This document shows positions 25,901-34,606 of a stretch of DNA of 64,000 nt, one piece after another. The DNA is from Lactococcus sp. dk101 (GTDB taxonomy: Bacteria > Bacillota > Bacilli > Lactobacillales > Streptococcaceae): positions 297,007-361,006 of the forward strand of contig NZ_WITI01000002.1 in NCBI RefSeq assembly GCF_009601055.1, in the 5' to 3' direction. Position 1 is the stretch's first letter. Each line of letters begins with the position of its first letter. The translations under genes and the position numbers were made by a program. A model generated the notes under the pieces. The model worked only from the letters and a program-made list of their open reading frames with translations. It had not been told where the DNA came from and ran no database searches.

Positions 25901-27518
25901 TATCTTTGGCGGTTGGAATACCAAGGCCGATGGTAAGGGGACAGATTATTATCCAGGCGGTAAACTTTCCCTTAAGACTGATACAGAATTATATGCAAAA
26001 TGGATCCCTCTCAAACCATCGAATGGTTTAACACGTGTGATTTATTTAGCTAATAGTGATACAAGTTCTACTTACCTTAGATATACAGACGAAAAAACGA
26101 CACCGTTTAGTATTCAAGATCGTGGTGCCTTTACAAATACAGGCTATATGTTTACAGGATGGAACACAAAAGCAGATGGTACAGGGAAGCAATATAACCC
26201 AGGAGAATCTGTTACACCATCAAGTACAAGTTTAATCCTCCATGCACAATGGAAGCCAGTAGAAGCCAATAAAATGTATATCGTTTATGATGGGAATGGC
26301 AAGACCAATGGTGAAGTACCAGAAGCGTACGTTGGTTTACCAAATGATACGGTTCAATTGCCATCAAGTGAAGATGTAAATAAACTTGGAATGAAGAAAA
26401 CGGGATATATCTTTAGTGGTTGGTCAACAACACCAACAGCTCAAGGTATCATGTATCCGGACGGCGTTTCTCAAAAATTTAGCCAAAATACAGTCTTGTA
26501 TGCGGTTTGGGCAAAAGATGGAAACTACATTGCCACACCTTCAACGGTAACTTATCATCAAAATCATAATGATTTGACAGATACTTACGTGGTCAAAGGT
26601 GCCGTAGATGCTAAAGCAACAGTTGATGATATCAATGTCCTTCACGGTCATAAGGTAGTAGCGGATGAAGTCAATGGTGGAGCCTATTATGGCGAAACAC
26701 ATAAATTGCCAGATCTTCGTACAGCAGGATTTGCTGAGCGTGAAAAATTCGATTTCCTTGGTTGGTCAACAGATCCGAATGCGACTGAAGCAACGTATCA
26801 ACCAGAAGACGAATTTACACTTGCTCGTACCAAAGTTGATCTTTATGCAGTATGGAAAACGAGTGCCTATCAAGTCAGCTACGATGCCAATAAAGGTGAA
26901 GGAACGATGGCAGATCAAGAGTTTGTCTTTGATGTGAAGCAAGACTTAAGTGCTAATACTTTCTGGCGCGAAGGATACCACTTCGTTGAGTGGAATACTG
27001 AAGCAGATAGAACAGGTAAAGCCTACACGGATAAGGAAAATGTTGAAAATCTGGTGCCAACATATGCCGATGCAATTACATTGTTTGCACAATGGGAAGC
27101 CAATTCTTACCAAGTTAAATTCGATGCTAACGAAGGATCTGGTAAGATGAAGAACCAAACCTTTACATATGATGAAATGAAGGCCTTGAGACAGAATGAA
27201 TTCAAACGAGATAACTACAAATTTACAGGCTGGAACACTAAAGCAGATGGAACAGGTGAAAAATATGCAAATAAAGCACAAGTCCTCAATCTACTGAAAG
27301 AAGATAAAGGACAAGTGACCTTATATGCACAATGGCGTAAGAATAAGACAACGACCATCAAAGATGTGATCCAAAATAACAAGTCAGATGGAACAACGAA
27401 GAAAAATCCACTCCTTCCACGGACAGGAGATGCGGCAAGCTTTATTCCTTTGGGGATCCTTGGTGCAGGATTGATTGCTCTTGGAGCCTTCATCCTTAAG
27501 CGCAAGCGTAAAGAATAA
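22992..27518 (+). CDS. LPXTG-anchored giant surface protein with about 16 InlB-type repeats
   Basis: A 1508-residue secreted protein. A signal peptide (MKHSKVTAGLAVAVLAVNAT...LILA) is followed by about 16 Listeria-Bacteroides (InlB B/Flg_new) repeats of 65-95 residues. Each opens with a YDxNGG-like strand and closes with GW(N/S)T...DGTG...Y.PG...LYAQW. They resemble mucin-binding-like ubiquitin folds of internalin B. The C terminus has the sortase signal LPRTGD, a hydrophobic helix and the tail KRKRKE. No enzymatic domain is visible; a role in adhesion or biofilm is inferred. The ribosome site AGGAGG is perfect. It stands directly before the EPS cluster with its own terminator. Confidence 0.88.
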   Translation: MKHSKVTAGLAVAVLAVNATLSPSLILADSLTDTSNTSQTQTVEKTKISYNANGGRNAGDLFNDEISTGGEYQVRSLGTSSGQLNFVAPNAKQIFVSWNTRPDGTGTTYNEGQTVANWNYSSDTILYAQWSDTSNLSFNLNGATGNTAPAQKTGTIGSNIVVPDIPSDLTPKDSTTEIVGVWNTRADGTGTDYAPGSSYALEKTDTTLYLKIKAKSTEHEPLLTFNSNGGHTTNSELTSGIKGSVDDVYYITLPDATPEKVSYKFTGWLINGKIYKAGEKVQIFYSTEAVAQWSPLVLIDFSKGYDTTTAANNMPDSATIDATGQVYQLPDNIPSRPNENGKQYIFVGWKLNGTTYYPGSKVTTPRVAASWDFEAVWYDFNLDSYSIGYNGNGNTGGSPEEPYSSVVKGEELTIPGPGKLTKSGHEFIGWEYEVDADTKIVYLEGDVITPQKNMVLKAKWRATSSEGALKFESNAKAGSNPAAIVDTNGTKITLPDVMPDNVPTEDNYKFWGWSTDKAAAYPEYYAGNSYTISTGTKTLYGVWAPTSDRYWTHLKIDANGAEGLPSGFEKNNVYKLGTATETKSITIPTDDGLKYEGYRFTGWKFTQEGEEEKIYQPGETLTLKDISETKNPVKLTAQWERIKYEVKYDMGDATSGTVPPNSTIELDFKDSHTVLGNPGSLAKEKALFVGWTDGSQIYTPGQSMKPTEDTVLTPAWKTISDSNGSGTGQTNMVNMVYVALESGVIGETPASASVRGDFTERYTVAEPLANFSLPGKVFDYWYVIDAKGNEVAYSPGTSFIAHQDMIFYAKWKTEVEVPADSFTIMFNGNGHTSGLVPDQIYRKDGVNFTMPKVGKLAKYEYYLDNDKNVIADPYLFLGWSTDKNAKAGDASIVAPDTVVKASKDTVYYAIWDKEKRNVLLTYDGNGYTGGDLPDSTTLPRYETAVIDPNKQGMSMVKTTIDEDTGEELHYIFGGWNTKADGKGTDYYPGGKLSLKTDTELYAKWIPLKPSNGLTRVIYLANSDTSSTYLRYTDEKTTPFSIQDRGAFTNTGYMFTGWNTKADGTGKQYNPGESVTPSSTSLILHAQWKPVEANKMYIVYDGNGKTNGEVPEAYVGLPNDTVQLPSSEDVNKLGMKKTGYIFSGWSTTPTAQGIMYPDGVSQKFSQNTVLYAVWAKDGNYIATPSTVTYHQNHNDLTDTYVVKGAVDAKATVDDINVLHGHKVVADEVNGGAYYGETHKLPDLRTAGFAEREKFDFLGWSTDPNATEATYQPEDEFTLARTKVDLYAVWKTSAYQVSYDANKGEGTMADQEFVFDVKQDLSANTFWREGYHFVEWNTEADRTGKAYTDKENVENLVPTYADAITLFAQWEANSYQVKFDANEGSGKMKNQTFTYDEMKALRQNEFKRDNYKFTGWNTKADGTGEKYANKAQVLNLLKEDKGQVTLYAQWRKNKTTTIKDVIQNNKSDGTTKKNPLLPRTGDAASFIPLGILGAGLIALGAFILKRKRKE

Positions 27519-27526
27519 GTTCTATA

Positions 27527-27559
27527 AAAAAAAGATGATGCAGTCGCGTCATCTTTTTT
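27527..27559 (+). terminator. intrinsic terminator after the InlB-repeat gene
   Basis: Stem AAAAAGATGA/TCATCTTTTT with a 10-nt loop. Confidence 0.85.
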
Positions 27560-27870
27560 ACTTTGTATAAAAATGTTATAAATATTAAAATGTATCGTAA
27601 ATTAGAATTGTGTGACAATTCAATTAAAAAGCAGAATATTCGTGTTTTTCGTTCACTTTTATTTTACAAAATTAATAAAATAATGTATATTAAATTATAT
27701 AAATTATTATATATAGAAAACTATCAATAAATAAAATATGTGAATTTAAATAGAAATATATTTTACGCAGTTTAATGAAATATACGTTTTTTATTTTGTG
27801 ATTCAGCGTAAGAGCATTAAGAAATCCTGAAGTATATATCATGGGGGCTGAAAGGGAGAGATTTTTACAG
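27560..27870. other. AT-rich intergenic region before the EPS cluster
   Basis: No gene is seen. The stretch is strikingly AT-rich. It holds a 7-bp inverted repeat GAATTGT/ACAATTC with a 3-bp spacer (27605-27621), a possible operator, and many TATA-like sequences, so no single promoter can be chosen. The EPS promoter must lie here. No epsR/epsX-type regulator gene stands before the cluster. Confidence 0.5.
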
Positions 27871-28590
27871 ATGCAAGATTCAAAAGAGGCAACAATCGAT
27901 ATCAGAAGTATTTTCAACATTCTGTATAAAAAATTAAACATCATAGTTATTAGTACACTTATGATAACGATTTTTGGATCGATTTATACATTTTTCATCG
28001 CTACACCAACTTATACGGCTTCAACTCAACTTGTCGCAAAGCTTTCAGAATCAAGTGATTCGAATACTTATGCAGGACAAGTCACCGGTAATATTCAAAT
28101 GGCTAACACCATGAACCAAGTCATCGTCAGTCCAATTATTTTGGATCAAGTCCAAAGTAACTTGGGATTATCAAATGATAATTTTCAATCAGGTGTCACT
28201 GCAACAAATACAACAAATTCGCAGGTCATTACAATCACTGTAACTTATACAAATCCATATACGGCTCAAAAAATTGCCAATGAAACAGCAAAAGTTTTCA
28301 GTCAAAATGCAGATAAGCTTTTGAATGTAACGAATGTAAGTGTTTTGGCAGAAGCAAAAGCAAACACTAAAGCAGTAAGTCCTAAACCAAAGCTTTATAT
28401 TGCCATTTCTATACTTGCAGGTTTAATTGTCGGTATTGGCCTTGCCCTTCTCCTTGAAGCGTTAAATAATAAAGTCGTTCGAGAAGAAGATATTGAACAC
28501 ATTGGTTTGCCAATGCTTGGTTCAACCTCTTATGCAAAAATAAGCGATTTTAATACTGATGAAAATGGAAAAGCTGGAAAGAAAGGATAA
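27871..28590 (+). CDS. wzd: EPS chain-length/tyrosine kinase activator (Wzd/EpsA type)
   Basis: A 239-residue Wzz-domain membrane protein. It has a transmembrane helix near residues 24-46, an extracellular region, and a second helix near 180-205 with the PKPKLYIAISILAG proline-rich lead-in typical of Wzz proteins. It activates the cytoplasmic kinase Wze and, with it, sets polymer length and export. The start ATG at 27871 gives the family N terminus QDSKEATIDIRSIF; an ATG 30 bp earlier has a worse fit to the AAGGGAG ribosome site. First gene of the EPS cluster. Confidence 0.88.
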   Translation: MQDSKEATIDIRSIFNILYKKLNIIVISTLMITIFGSIYTFFIATPTYTASTQLVAKLSESSDSNTYAGQVTGNIQMANTMNQVIVSPIILDQVQSNLGLSNDNFQSGVTATNTTNSQVITITVTYTNPYTAQKIANETAKVFSQNADKLLNVTNVSVLAEAKANTKAVSPKPKLYIAISILAGLIVGIGLALLLEALNNKVVREEDIEHIGLPMLGSTSYAKISDFNTDENGKAGKKG

Positions 28591-28595
28591 ATCAA

Positions 28596-29297
28596 ATGAG
28601 TCTATTTAAAAAGAAAAAAGAAATTGATAGTGATAGAAAGTTGATTACCAATCTTAATCCCAAATCATATATTTCAGAGCAATACCGAACAATTCGTACG
28701 AGTATTGAATTTAAAATGTCTGATCAAGGTTTAAAAACATTCATCATTACTTCTCCAGAAGCTGGCGCTGGGAAATCCACGACTTCAGCTAATCTTGCGG
28801 TAAGCTTTGCCCAACAAGGTAAAAAAGTCTTGTTGATTGATGCTGACCTACGTAAACCAACAGTTCACAAGAGCTTTATATTACCTGACCATAAAGGCTT
28901 AACAAACTTGTTAGCTCAAAGCCTTCCGTTGGATGAAGTCCTTCAAACAACTGAAATCAGCGAAACTTTGAAACTGATTAGTTCTGGTCCCGTGCCACCA
29001 AATCCATCAGAATTGCTTGGCTCTACTTCCATGAAAAAACTTTTGGAAGCAGTTGAAGAACAGTTTGACATTATTTTGATTGACACACCACCGGTAAACG
29101 CGGTTACAGATGCTCACATCCTAAGTCGCATGACTGACGGAACGATTATCGTTGCATTTTCAGGACAAACAAAAAAAGAAGATTTAATAAAAAGTAAAAA
29201 ATCATTTGAAAAGATTGATGCAAATCTGATTGGTGTTATTCTACACGGATTAGATACCAAAGAAAGTGCCTATTATTACTACTACGGCGCAGAATAA
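28596..29297 (+). CDS. wze: EPS bacterial tyrosine kinase (Wze/EpsB type)
   Basis: A 233-residue BY-kinase. Walker A SPEAGAGKSTT lies near residue 54, Walker A' VLLIDADLRKPT near 80, and Walker B IILIDTPPV near 158. The C terminus carries the autophosphorylated tyrosine cluster YYYYYGAE. It works with Wzd at the membrane and is dephosphorylated by the Wzh phosphatase encoded next. Five bp separate it from wzd. Complete for the split kinase type of Gram-positive bacteria. Confidence 0.92.
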   Translation: MSLFKKKKEIDSDRKLITNLNPKSYISEQYRTIRTSIEFKMSDQGLKTFIITSPEAGAGKSTTSANLAVSFAQQGKKVLLIDADLRKPTVHKSFILPDHKGLTNLLAQSLPLDEVLQTTEISETLKLISSGPVPPNPSELLGSTSMKKLLEAVEEQFDIILIDTPPVNAVTDAHILSRMTDGTIIVAFSGQTKKEDLIKSKKSFEKIDANLIGVILHGLDTKESAYYYYYGAE

Positions 29298-29312
29298 AGG
29301 GGGAATGTCAAT

Positions 29313-30077
29313 ATGATTGATCTTCACTGCCATATTTTACCAGCAATCGATGATGGAGCAAAAACAGACGAAGATACGTTGAAGATGCTACAGACAGCTG
29401 TGGCAGAGGGAATCAAAGTAATAACGGCAAGTCCGCATCATAATCCAGAATATCATAATGAATCAGAAGGGATTTTGAAAAAAGTCAAAGAAGTAGATGC
29501 CATCATTCAAAAGCATCAGCTCCCTATCCAGGTCCTGCCAGGTCAAGAAGTGAGAATCTATGGAGAACTTCTAGAAGATTATGAAGCAGGGAAATTGTTG
29601 ACTTCTGCTGGCACAACAAATTACATGTTGATTGAATTTCCATCCAATCATGTACCCAGATATGCAAGTAAGCTTTTTTACAACATGAAATTACAAGGCT
29701 TACAGCCGATTCTGGTTCATCCAGAAAGAAATACCGGGATTATTGAAAATCCCAATTTATTATATGATTTTGTTGAGCAGGGGGTGCTTAGCCAAATCAC
29801 TGCATCAAGTGTGACAGGACACTTTGGAAAGAAAATTCAAAAACTTACTTTCCAGATAATTGAACATAAATTAACACATTTCGTAGCATCAGATGCCCAC
29901 AATATCACAAGTCGGACATTTAAGATGAAAGAAGCCTTTGAACTCATTACAAATGAGTTTGGTGAAGAAGTTTCAAAACGATTTGATATTAATGCTCATT
30001 CCGTTCTATTGAATGAAAGTATCTATCCAAATAGTCCGTCAAGAATAAAGAACAAAAAGTTTTTAGGTCTTTTTTGA
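29313..30077 (+). CDS. wzh: EPS protein-tyrosine phosphatase, PHP type (Wzh/CpsB)
   Basis: A 254-residue Mn-dependent phosphatase of the PHP family. The N-terminal metal motif is DLHCHILPAIDDGAK. Further ligands are in ASPHHNPEYH near residue 40, PGQEVRIYG near 72, VHPERN near 138 and SDAHN near 195. It removes phosphate from the Wze tyrosine tail and so cycles the export machinery. Order (Wzd-Wze-Wzh) matches lactococcal eps operons. Confidence 0.9.
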   Translation: MIDLHCHILPAIDDGAKTDEDTLKMLQTAVAEGIKVITASPHHNPEYHNESEGILKKVKEVDAIIQKHQLPIQVLPGQEVRIYGELLEDYEAGKLLTSAGTTNYMLIEFPSNHVPRYASKLFYNMKLQGLQPILVHPERNTGIIENPNLLYDFVEQGVLSQITASSVTGHFGKKIQKLTFQIIEHKLTHFVASDAHNITSRTFKMKEAFELITNEFGEEVSKRFDINAHSVLLNESIYPNSPSRIKNKKFLGLF

Positions 30078-30102
30078 AGAATTTTAAGGGAGGAAGAGTA
30101 TT

Positions 30103-30789
30103 ATGCAGCGTGTCTCGGAAGAACAAGAAGTAGCTCTAGTAAGTCAACCAATAGTAAACTATAAACCTTTTAGTCTTTTTGAACTAGGAATAAAACGGCT
30201 TATTGACATCATTGGTGGAACCGTTGGAACGCTTCTTTTTTTGATTGCCGCTATCTGTTTGGCAATCCCATATCTGATGGCCAATGAAAAAGATAAAGGT
30301 CCAATGATGTACAAACAAAAACGTTACGGAAAAAACGGCAAGATTTTCTATATCTGGAAATTCCGTACTATGATTTTGAATGCAGAAGCCTATTTGGACG
30401 AACATCCAGAAATCAAACAAGCATATCATGATAATGGCAATAAGCTAGAAGATGATCCGCGGGTGACAAAAATTGGCAAGTTCATTCGCCAACATTCGAT
30501 TGACGAATTACCGCAATTTTTGAACGTTTTAAAAGGAGAAATGAGTCTGGTCGGGCCACGCCCAATCTTGCTGTTTGAGGATAAAGAATATGGCGAACGC
30601 CTCTCTTATCTTTTGATGTGTAAACCAGGTATCACAGGATACTGGACCACGCATGGCCGAAGCGCCGTCGTTTTTCCAGAACGTGCCGATCTTGAACTTC
30701 ATTACTTAGAGATTCATGGCCTTAACTCAGATATCCGATTATTATTTATGACAATATTCCAAAGTTTTAGCGGAAAGGACGCGTATTAA
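30103..30789 (+). CDS. undecaprenyl-phosphate sugar-1-phosphate transferase (priming enzyme)
   Basis: A 228-residue bacterial sugar transferase of the short WcaJ/EpsE type with one N-terminal membrane segment (about residues 34-57). Catalytic blocks are KQKRYGKNGKIFYIWKFRTM near residue 68, DELPQFLNVLKGEMSLVGPR near 133, and KPGITGYW near 170. It loads the first sugar phosphate (galactose or glucose) on undecaprenyl phosphate to start the EPS unit. The specific sugar cannot be read from sequence. The last codons precede the next start by 1 bp. Confidence 0.88.
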   Translation: MQRVSEEQEVALVSQPIVNYKPFSLFELGIKRLIDIIGGTVGTLLFLIAAICLAIPYLMANEKDKGPMMYKQKRYGKNGKIFYIWKFRTMILNAEAYLDEHPEIKQAYHDNGNKLEDDPRVTKIGKFIRQHSIDELPQFLNVLKGEMSLVGPRPILLFEDKEYGERLSYLLMCKPGITGYWTTHGRSAVVFPERADLELHYLEIHGLNSDIRLLFMTIFQSFSGKDAY

Positions 30790-30790
30790 A

Positions 30791-31240
30791 TTGAAAGTTG
30801 CACTTGTAGGATCTAGTGGTGGGCATTTGACTCATCTGTATTTATTGAAAAATTTTTGGGAGGACGAAGATAGATTTTGGGTGACTTTTGATAAAGCAGA
30901 TGCTCAGTCCATTCTGAAGAATGAAAAATTTTATCCCTGTCATTACCCAACAAATAGAAATATAAAAAATACAATTAAAAATACAATCCTCGCATTTAAA
31001 ATATTACGCAAGGAAAAGCCAGATGTAATAATTTCAAGCGGTGCTGCAGTAGCCGTCCCATTTTTTTGGTTAGGGAAGATGTTTGGCGCAAAAACCATTT
31101 ATATCGAAATCTTTGATCGAATTGATAAACCTACATTAACAGGTAAATTGGTTTATCCCGTTACCGATAAATTTATAGTTCAGTGGGAAGAACTAAAACA
31201 GGTTTACCCTAAAGCCATCAATTTGGGAGGGATTTTTTGA
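30791..31240 (+). CDS. Alg14-like membrane-anchor subunit of a split glycosyltransferase (EpsF/CpsF type)
   Basis: A 149-residue Alg14-family protein starting MKVALVGSSGGHLTHL from a TTG codon. It has a DVIISSGAAVAVPFFW segment near residue 78 and KTIYIEIFDRID near 100. In pairs such as CpsF/CpsG this subunit recruits and stimulates the catalytic partner encoded immediately downstream, for example in adding beta-1,4-galactose to lipid-linked glucose. The stop overlaps the next ATG by one base, consistent with complex formation. Acceptor and donor here are inferred from the family. Confidence 0.85.
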   Translation: MKVALVGSSGGHLTHLYLLKNFWEDEDRFWVTFDKADAQSILKNEKFYPCHYPTNRNIKNTIKNTILAFKILRKEKPDVIISSGAAVAVPFFWLGKMFGAKTIYIEIFDRIDKPTLTGKLVYPVTDKFIVQWEELKQVYPKAINLGGIF

Positions 31241-31746
31241 TGATTTTTGTAACTGTTGGAACACATGAACAAGCCTTTAATCGCCTCATTCAAAAAGTAG
31301 ATGAATTAGTCAGAGATGGGGAGATTACAGAAGAAGTATTCATGCAAATAGGTTACTCAACTTATGAACCACAATATAGCAAGTGGGCAAGATTAATTGG
31401 GTATGACGACATGGAAAAATACATGAGGGAAGCAGACGTTGTCATAACTCATGGCGGTCCATCCACATACATGCAAGTTTTGCAGCTTGGTAAAATACCC
31501 GTGGTCGTGCCACGCCAAGAAAAGTATAATGAGCATGTGAACGATCATCAATTGTGGGTGAGTAATCAAGTGCTAGAAAAAAATTATCCAATCCTTTTGT
31601 GTGAGGAAATGAATAATTTGCTTTTCAATATTGAGAAATCAAAACGATTGAAAGAGTCGCCTGTTAAGGGGAATCATAATGCTGCTTTTATGAAGCAATT
31701 TGAAGTAGAAATAAAGAATTTGATATCAAAAAAGGAGAATAGATGA
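31240..31746 (+). CDS. Alg13-like catalytic subunit of a split glycosyltransferase (EpsG/CpsG type)
   Basis: A 168-residue GT28 C-terminal-domain protein, MIFVTVGTHEQAFNRLI at the start and VVITHGGPSTYMQVLQLGKI near residue 67, the UDP-sugar binding part. It forms the active enzyme with the preceding Alg14-like protein. The start is the ATG that overlaps the previous stop, not the TTG one codon before. It in turn overlaps the following gene by 4 bp. Confidence 0.87.
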   Translation: MIFVTVGTHEQAFNRLIQKVDELVRDGEITEEVFMQIGYSTYEPQYSKWARLIGYDDMEKYMREADVVITHGGPSTYMQVLQLGKIPVVVPRQEKYNEHVNDHQLWVSNQVLEKNYPILLCEEMNNLLFNIEKSKRLKESPVKGNHNAAFMKQFEVEIKNLISKKENR

Positions 31747-32450
31747 TTCCAAAAGTAATTCATTATTGTTGGTTCGGTGGAAATCCGCTACCAGAGTCAG
31801 CCCAAAAGTGTATTGAGAGTTGGAGGAAATTTTGTCCTGATTATGAAATCAAAGAATGGAATGAAGAAAATTACGATGTGACAAAAATTAAATATGTTAA
31901 AGAAGCATATGAACAAAAAAAATATGCCTTTGTAACAGATGTAGCCAGACTTGATATCGTATATTCAGAAGGTGGTATTTATCTTGATACTGATGTTGAA
32001 ATTATAAAGCCTCTAGATGATTTACTTACCTATGAAGCATACATGGGAACGGAAATAATCGGACGTGTAAGTACAGGTTTGGGATTTGGAGCAGAAAAGC
32101 ATCATCCTCAAATAAAAGCTAACTTGGAATGCTACACTCATTCAGGCTTTGAAAATTTGACAACATGTGTGACATATACAACTAATTTATTAGTTAAGCA
32201 AGGACTAAAAAAGAGCAATACAATTCAAATTATTAACGGCTTAGTGATTCTACCAACTGATTTTTTATGCCCCCTTAGTTTTGAAACAAATAAATTGAAA
32301 ATAACTGAAAACACATACTCAATACATCATTATGATATGAGTTGGAAAGAAAAAAAAGATAGACTAATTCGATTAAAAATAAAATTAAGACGGTTGATTG
32401 GTGATGATTTCTATGAAAAATTAAAAAAAATAGGAAATAAGTCAGCATGA
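31743..32450 (+). CDS. GT32-type glycosyltransferase
   Basis: A 235-residue glycosyltransferase of the OCH1/GT32 (Gly_transf_sug) family. The N terminus IPKVIHYCWFGGNPLPESA and WRKFCPDYEIKEWNEENYDV are family hallmarks. The metal- and sugar-nucleotide-binding DXD is in IYLDTDVEI near residue 80. It probably adds one sugar to the lipid-linked EPS repeat unit in the cytoplasm; the sugar is unknown. It overlaps both neighbours by 4 bp, so translation is coupled through this part of the cluster. Base composition is more AT-rich than in the housekeeping genes. Confidence 0.83.
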   Translation: MIPKVIHYCWFGGNPLPESAQKCIESWRKFCPDYEIKEWNEENYDVTKIKYVKEAYEQKKYAFVTDVARLDIVYSEGGIYLDTDVEIIKPLDDLLTYEAYMGTEIIGRVSTGLGFGAEKHHPQIKANLECYTHSGFENLTTCVTYTTNLLVKQGLKKSNTIQIINGLVILPTDFLCPLSFETNKLKITENTYSIHHYDMSWKEKKDRLIRLKIKLRRLIGDDFYEKLKKIGNKSA

Positions 32451-33559
32451 ACGAAAAGATAGAATTAACTGCAATCATGAAATATTTGGTAATTGCTATT
32501 GTGTTCTTTGATTATTTAAGTAATACTGGTCTTATAACATCTTCGATTTACTCTGCCCTCATGGCAGTCAGTATTCTCATGACATATTTTGTTTTTTCAA
32601 AAAGAAGAGGAGGGTTTGCGCTAATTGAACTTATTGTATTGCTCATTTCTTTTTTATTTGTAATTTTAAACCGAGATCCCAGTAATTTTAGTTTAGGGTT
32701 AATGTGGATCTTGTATTTTATTTTTAGAAAATGCGAAATAAATGGTAGAGTGCTACTGAAAACTTATGCAATAACAGCCAGCATCTGCTTTAGTATAAGT
32801 GTTATACTTTATTATTTAATAGGATTTAATAAAAAATCAGATATGTTAATGTGGCGCAATGAAGGTTTTGTTCCTCGTCTTAGCTTAGGATTCATTCAGC
32901 CGAATATGACGATGATGTCCTTTTTGGGAATCATACTTGCACTATTGTATCTAAGCAATATGAAGCGAAAGAATACTGTTTTAATGATTATAGCAACATT
33001 AATCGTATTTAAATTAACGCAGTCAAGAACCTCCGGCTATATTATATTTATTTTACTTGGAATATGTTTGATTTTTGGAAAAAAATATATGTCTGTAGTA
33101 AGCAAGGCTTTGAAACGATTGGTTTTATTACTTCCTATTGTTTTATCAGCCATTTCATTCGCAATGTTGAAACTTCCAATAAATGAAAGGCTAGATTCAT
33201 TGCTTTCAGGAAGAATTTCGCTCTACCAAATGATTTATTATGAGTTTGGTATTCATCTTCTTGGAAATAGTGCTTCTAAATCAACCATGTTAGATACAGG
33301 CTATTTACAAGCAATGATTGCAAAAGGAATTTTATTCACGCTGTTTTTAGCTATTAGTTTTTACATCATATTATTTAAAAGTAGGAAAAATCAAACTAGG
33401 GTAGATATGCTTGTTATTGCAGTGTATTTTCTCGTAGCCTTTACTGAGACGTCGTTCTTTAGATTTGTATTATTGCTGCCTGTACTTATTATTGCAATGA
33501 ACAGGATAGCGTTTGAATCGCCAACCAATCATTTGTCTAGCAAGAAAGAGATCGATTAA
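32447..33559 (+). CDS. wzy: EPS repeat-unit polymerase (Wzy-like)
   Basis: A 370-residue polytopic membrane protein with about ten predicted helices and little similarity visible to me beyond the general O-antigen/capsule polymerase pattern, including a long external loop around residues 225-285 with TLDTGYLQAMIAKG-like features typical of Wzy. It would join repeat units at the outer face of the membrane. Placement between transferases and flippase and the membrane layout support the call. Very AT-rich. Confidence 0.7.
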   Translation: MNEKIELTAIMKYLVIAIVFFDYLSNTGLITSSIYSALMAVSILMTYFVFSKRRGGFALIELIVLLISFLFVILNRDPSNFSLGLMWILYFIFRKCEINGRVLLKTYAITASICFSISVILYYLIGFNKKSDMLMWRNEGFVPRLSLGFIQPNMTMMSFLGIILALLYLSNMKRKNTVLMIIATLIVFKLTQSRTSGYIIFILLGICLIFGKKYMSVVSKALKRLVLLLPIVLSAISFAMLKLPINERLDSLLSGRISLYQMIYYEFGIHLLGNSASKSTMLDTGYLQAMIAKGILFTLFLAISFYIILFKSRKNQTRVDMLVIAVYFLVAFTETSFFRFVLLLPVLIIAMNRIAFESPTNHLSSKKEID

Positions 33560-33620
33560 TTAAAATGTTTCTAGGAACAAGCTAGCATTATAAAAGTTCA
33601 AGATAGCAAAGAAAGTGAGA

Positions 33621-34562
33621 ATGAATTTGAAACCACTTATAAGTGTTGTAGTACCTGTTTATAAAGTAGAAAAATATATTGAGGAATGTATAAAATCAAT
33701 TATCAATCAAACTTATACAAATATTGAAGTAATAATTGTTGACGATGGCTCACCGGACAATTCAATCGAAGTAATAAAGGATTTGTTAGAAGATAAACGA
33801 TTGAGAGTTATTTCTCAAAAAAATCAAGGCTTATCCGCAGCTCGAAACACTGGGATAAGAGCGGCAAGTGGAGAATTTTTAAGTTTTATTGATTCTGATG
33901 ACAAAGTGAAGCCAGAATTTTTAGAAAGTCTTTATAAAAAAGCGACTGAAACGAAAGCTGATGTGGTACGCGGAGCATTTAGAGATTTTGAAGGAAAAAT
34001 TCCTGAGGGATGGGTTTCAGATTTTAATATTGAGCCTTCTACTGGAATTGAGGCATTGAAGAGTTTTTTAGATAAGAATGTTTCCTTTGTCGTATGGTCA
34101 AGTTTATATCGCACAACATTTTTAAAAGAGAATAAACTTAAATTTATGGAAGGGATTTTACTTGAAGATGGTGACTTCACAACACGAACATATATTAATG
34201 CTACAACAGTAGCTACAATAGAAGAAGCAAATTATTGTTACCGTGTTCGTCCAGGATCAATTTTGACAACTAACAATGCTCAGAGAATGTCTGAATCAGA
34301 GCAAAAAGTGATACGTTCATTTATTACGTGGTATCAAACAAATCCTTCCCTTGAAATTTTAGAACTGATTGAACAATCAATCTATGCTTTTATGAGGGAC
34401 TGGACCAGAGTTTTGGTGAAAAATAAAGTTAACTTTAATCCGAAAGATGGTTGTTATTCTTCCGCGGTAGAACTTGTAAAAAAAACTTTGAAAAAAAGAC
34501 CTTTATCGGAACGTATGAAATTTAAAGTCAAACTACAAATAATTGAATTCAAATATCATTGA
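33621..34562 (+). CDS. GT2-family glycosyltransferase
   Basis: A 313-residue family 2 transferase. It begins LISVVVPVYKVEKYIEECI, then IIVDDGSPDNS near residue 35, GLSAARNTGIRAA near 75 and FIDSDDKV near 93 (DXD). The C-terminal part (LLEDGDFTTRTY near 180) is like the WcaA/EpsI transferases that add galactose, glucose or rhamnose. The ATG after GAAAGTGAG was chosen instead of the in-frame GTG two codons earlier. A 60-bp gap separates it from wzy. Confidence 0.85.
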   Translation: MNLKPLISVVVPVYKVEKYIEECIKSIINQTYTNIEVIIVDDGSPDNSIEVIKDLLEDKRLRVISQKNQGLSAARNTGIRAASGEFLSFIDSDDKVKPEFLESLYKKATETKADVVRGAFRDFEGKIPEGWVSDFNIEPSTGIEALKSFLDKNVSFVVWSSLYRTTFLKENKLKFMEGILLEDGDFTTRTYINATTVATIEEANYCYRVRPGSILTTNNAQRMSESEQKVIRSFITWYQTNPSLEILELIEQSIYAFMRDWTRVLVKNKVNFNPKDGCYSSAVELVKKTLKKRPLSERMKFKVKLQIIEFKYH

Positions 34563-34606
34563 ATCAATAAAAAATTAGGCAGCAATATAAAAATAGAAAG
34601 TATTTT

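Noticed and set aside
27841..27870. Longer N terminus for the Wzd protein from an ATG at 27841
   Set aside because: The added residues (MGAERERFLQ) overlap the ribosome site and are not family-like.
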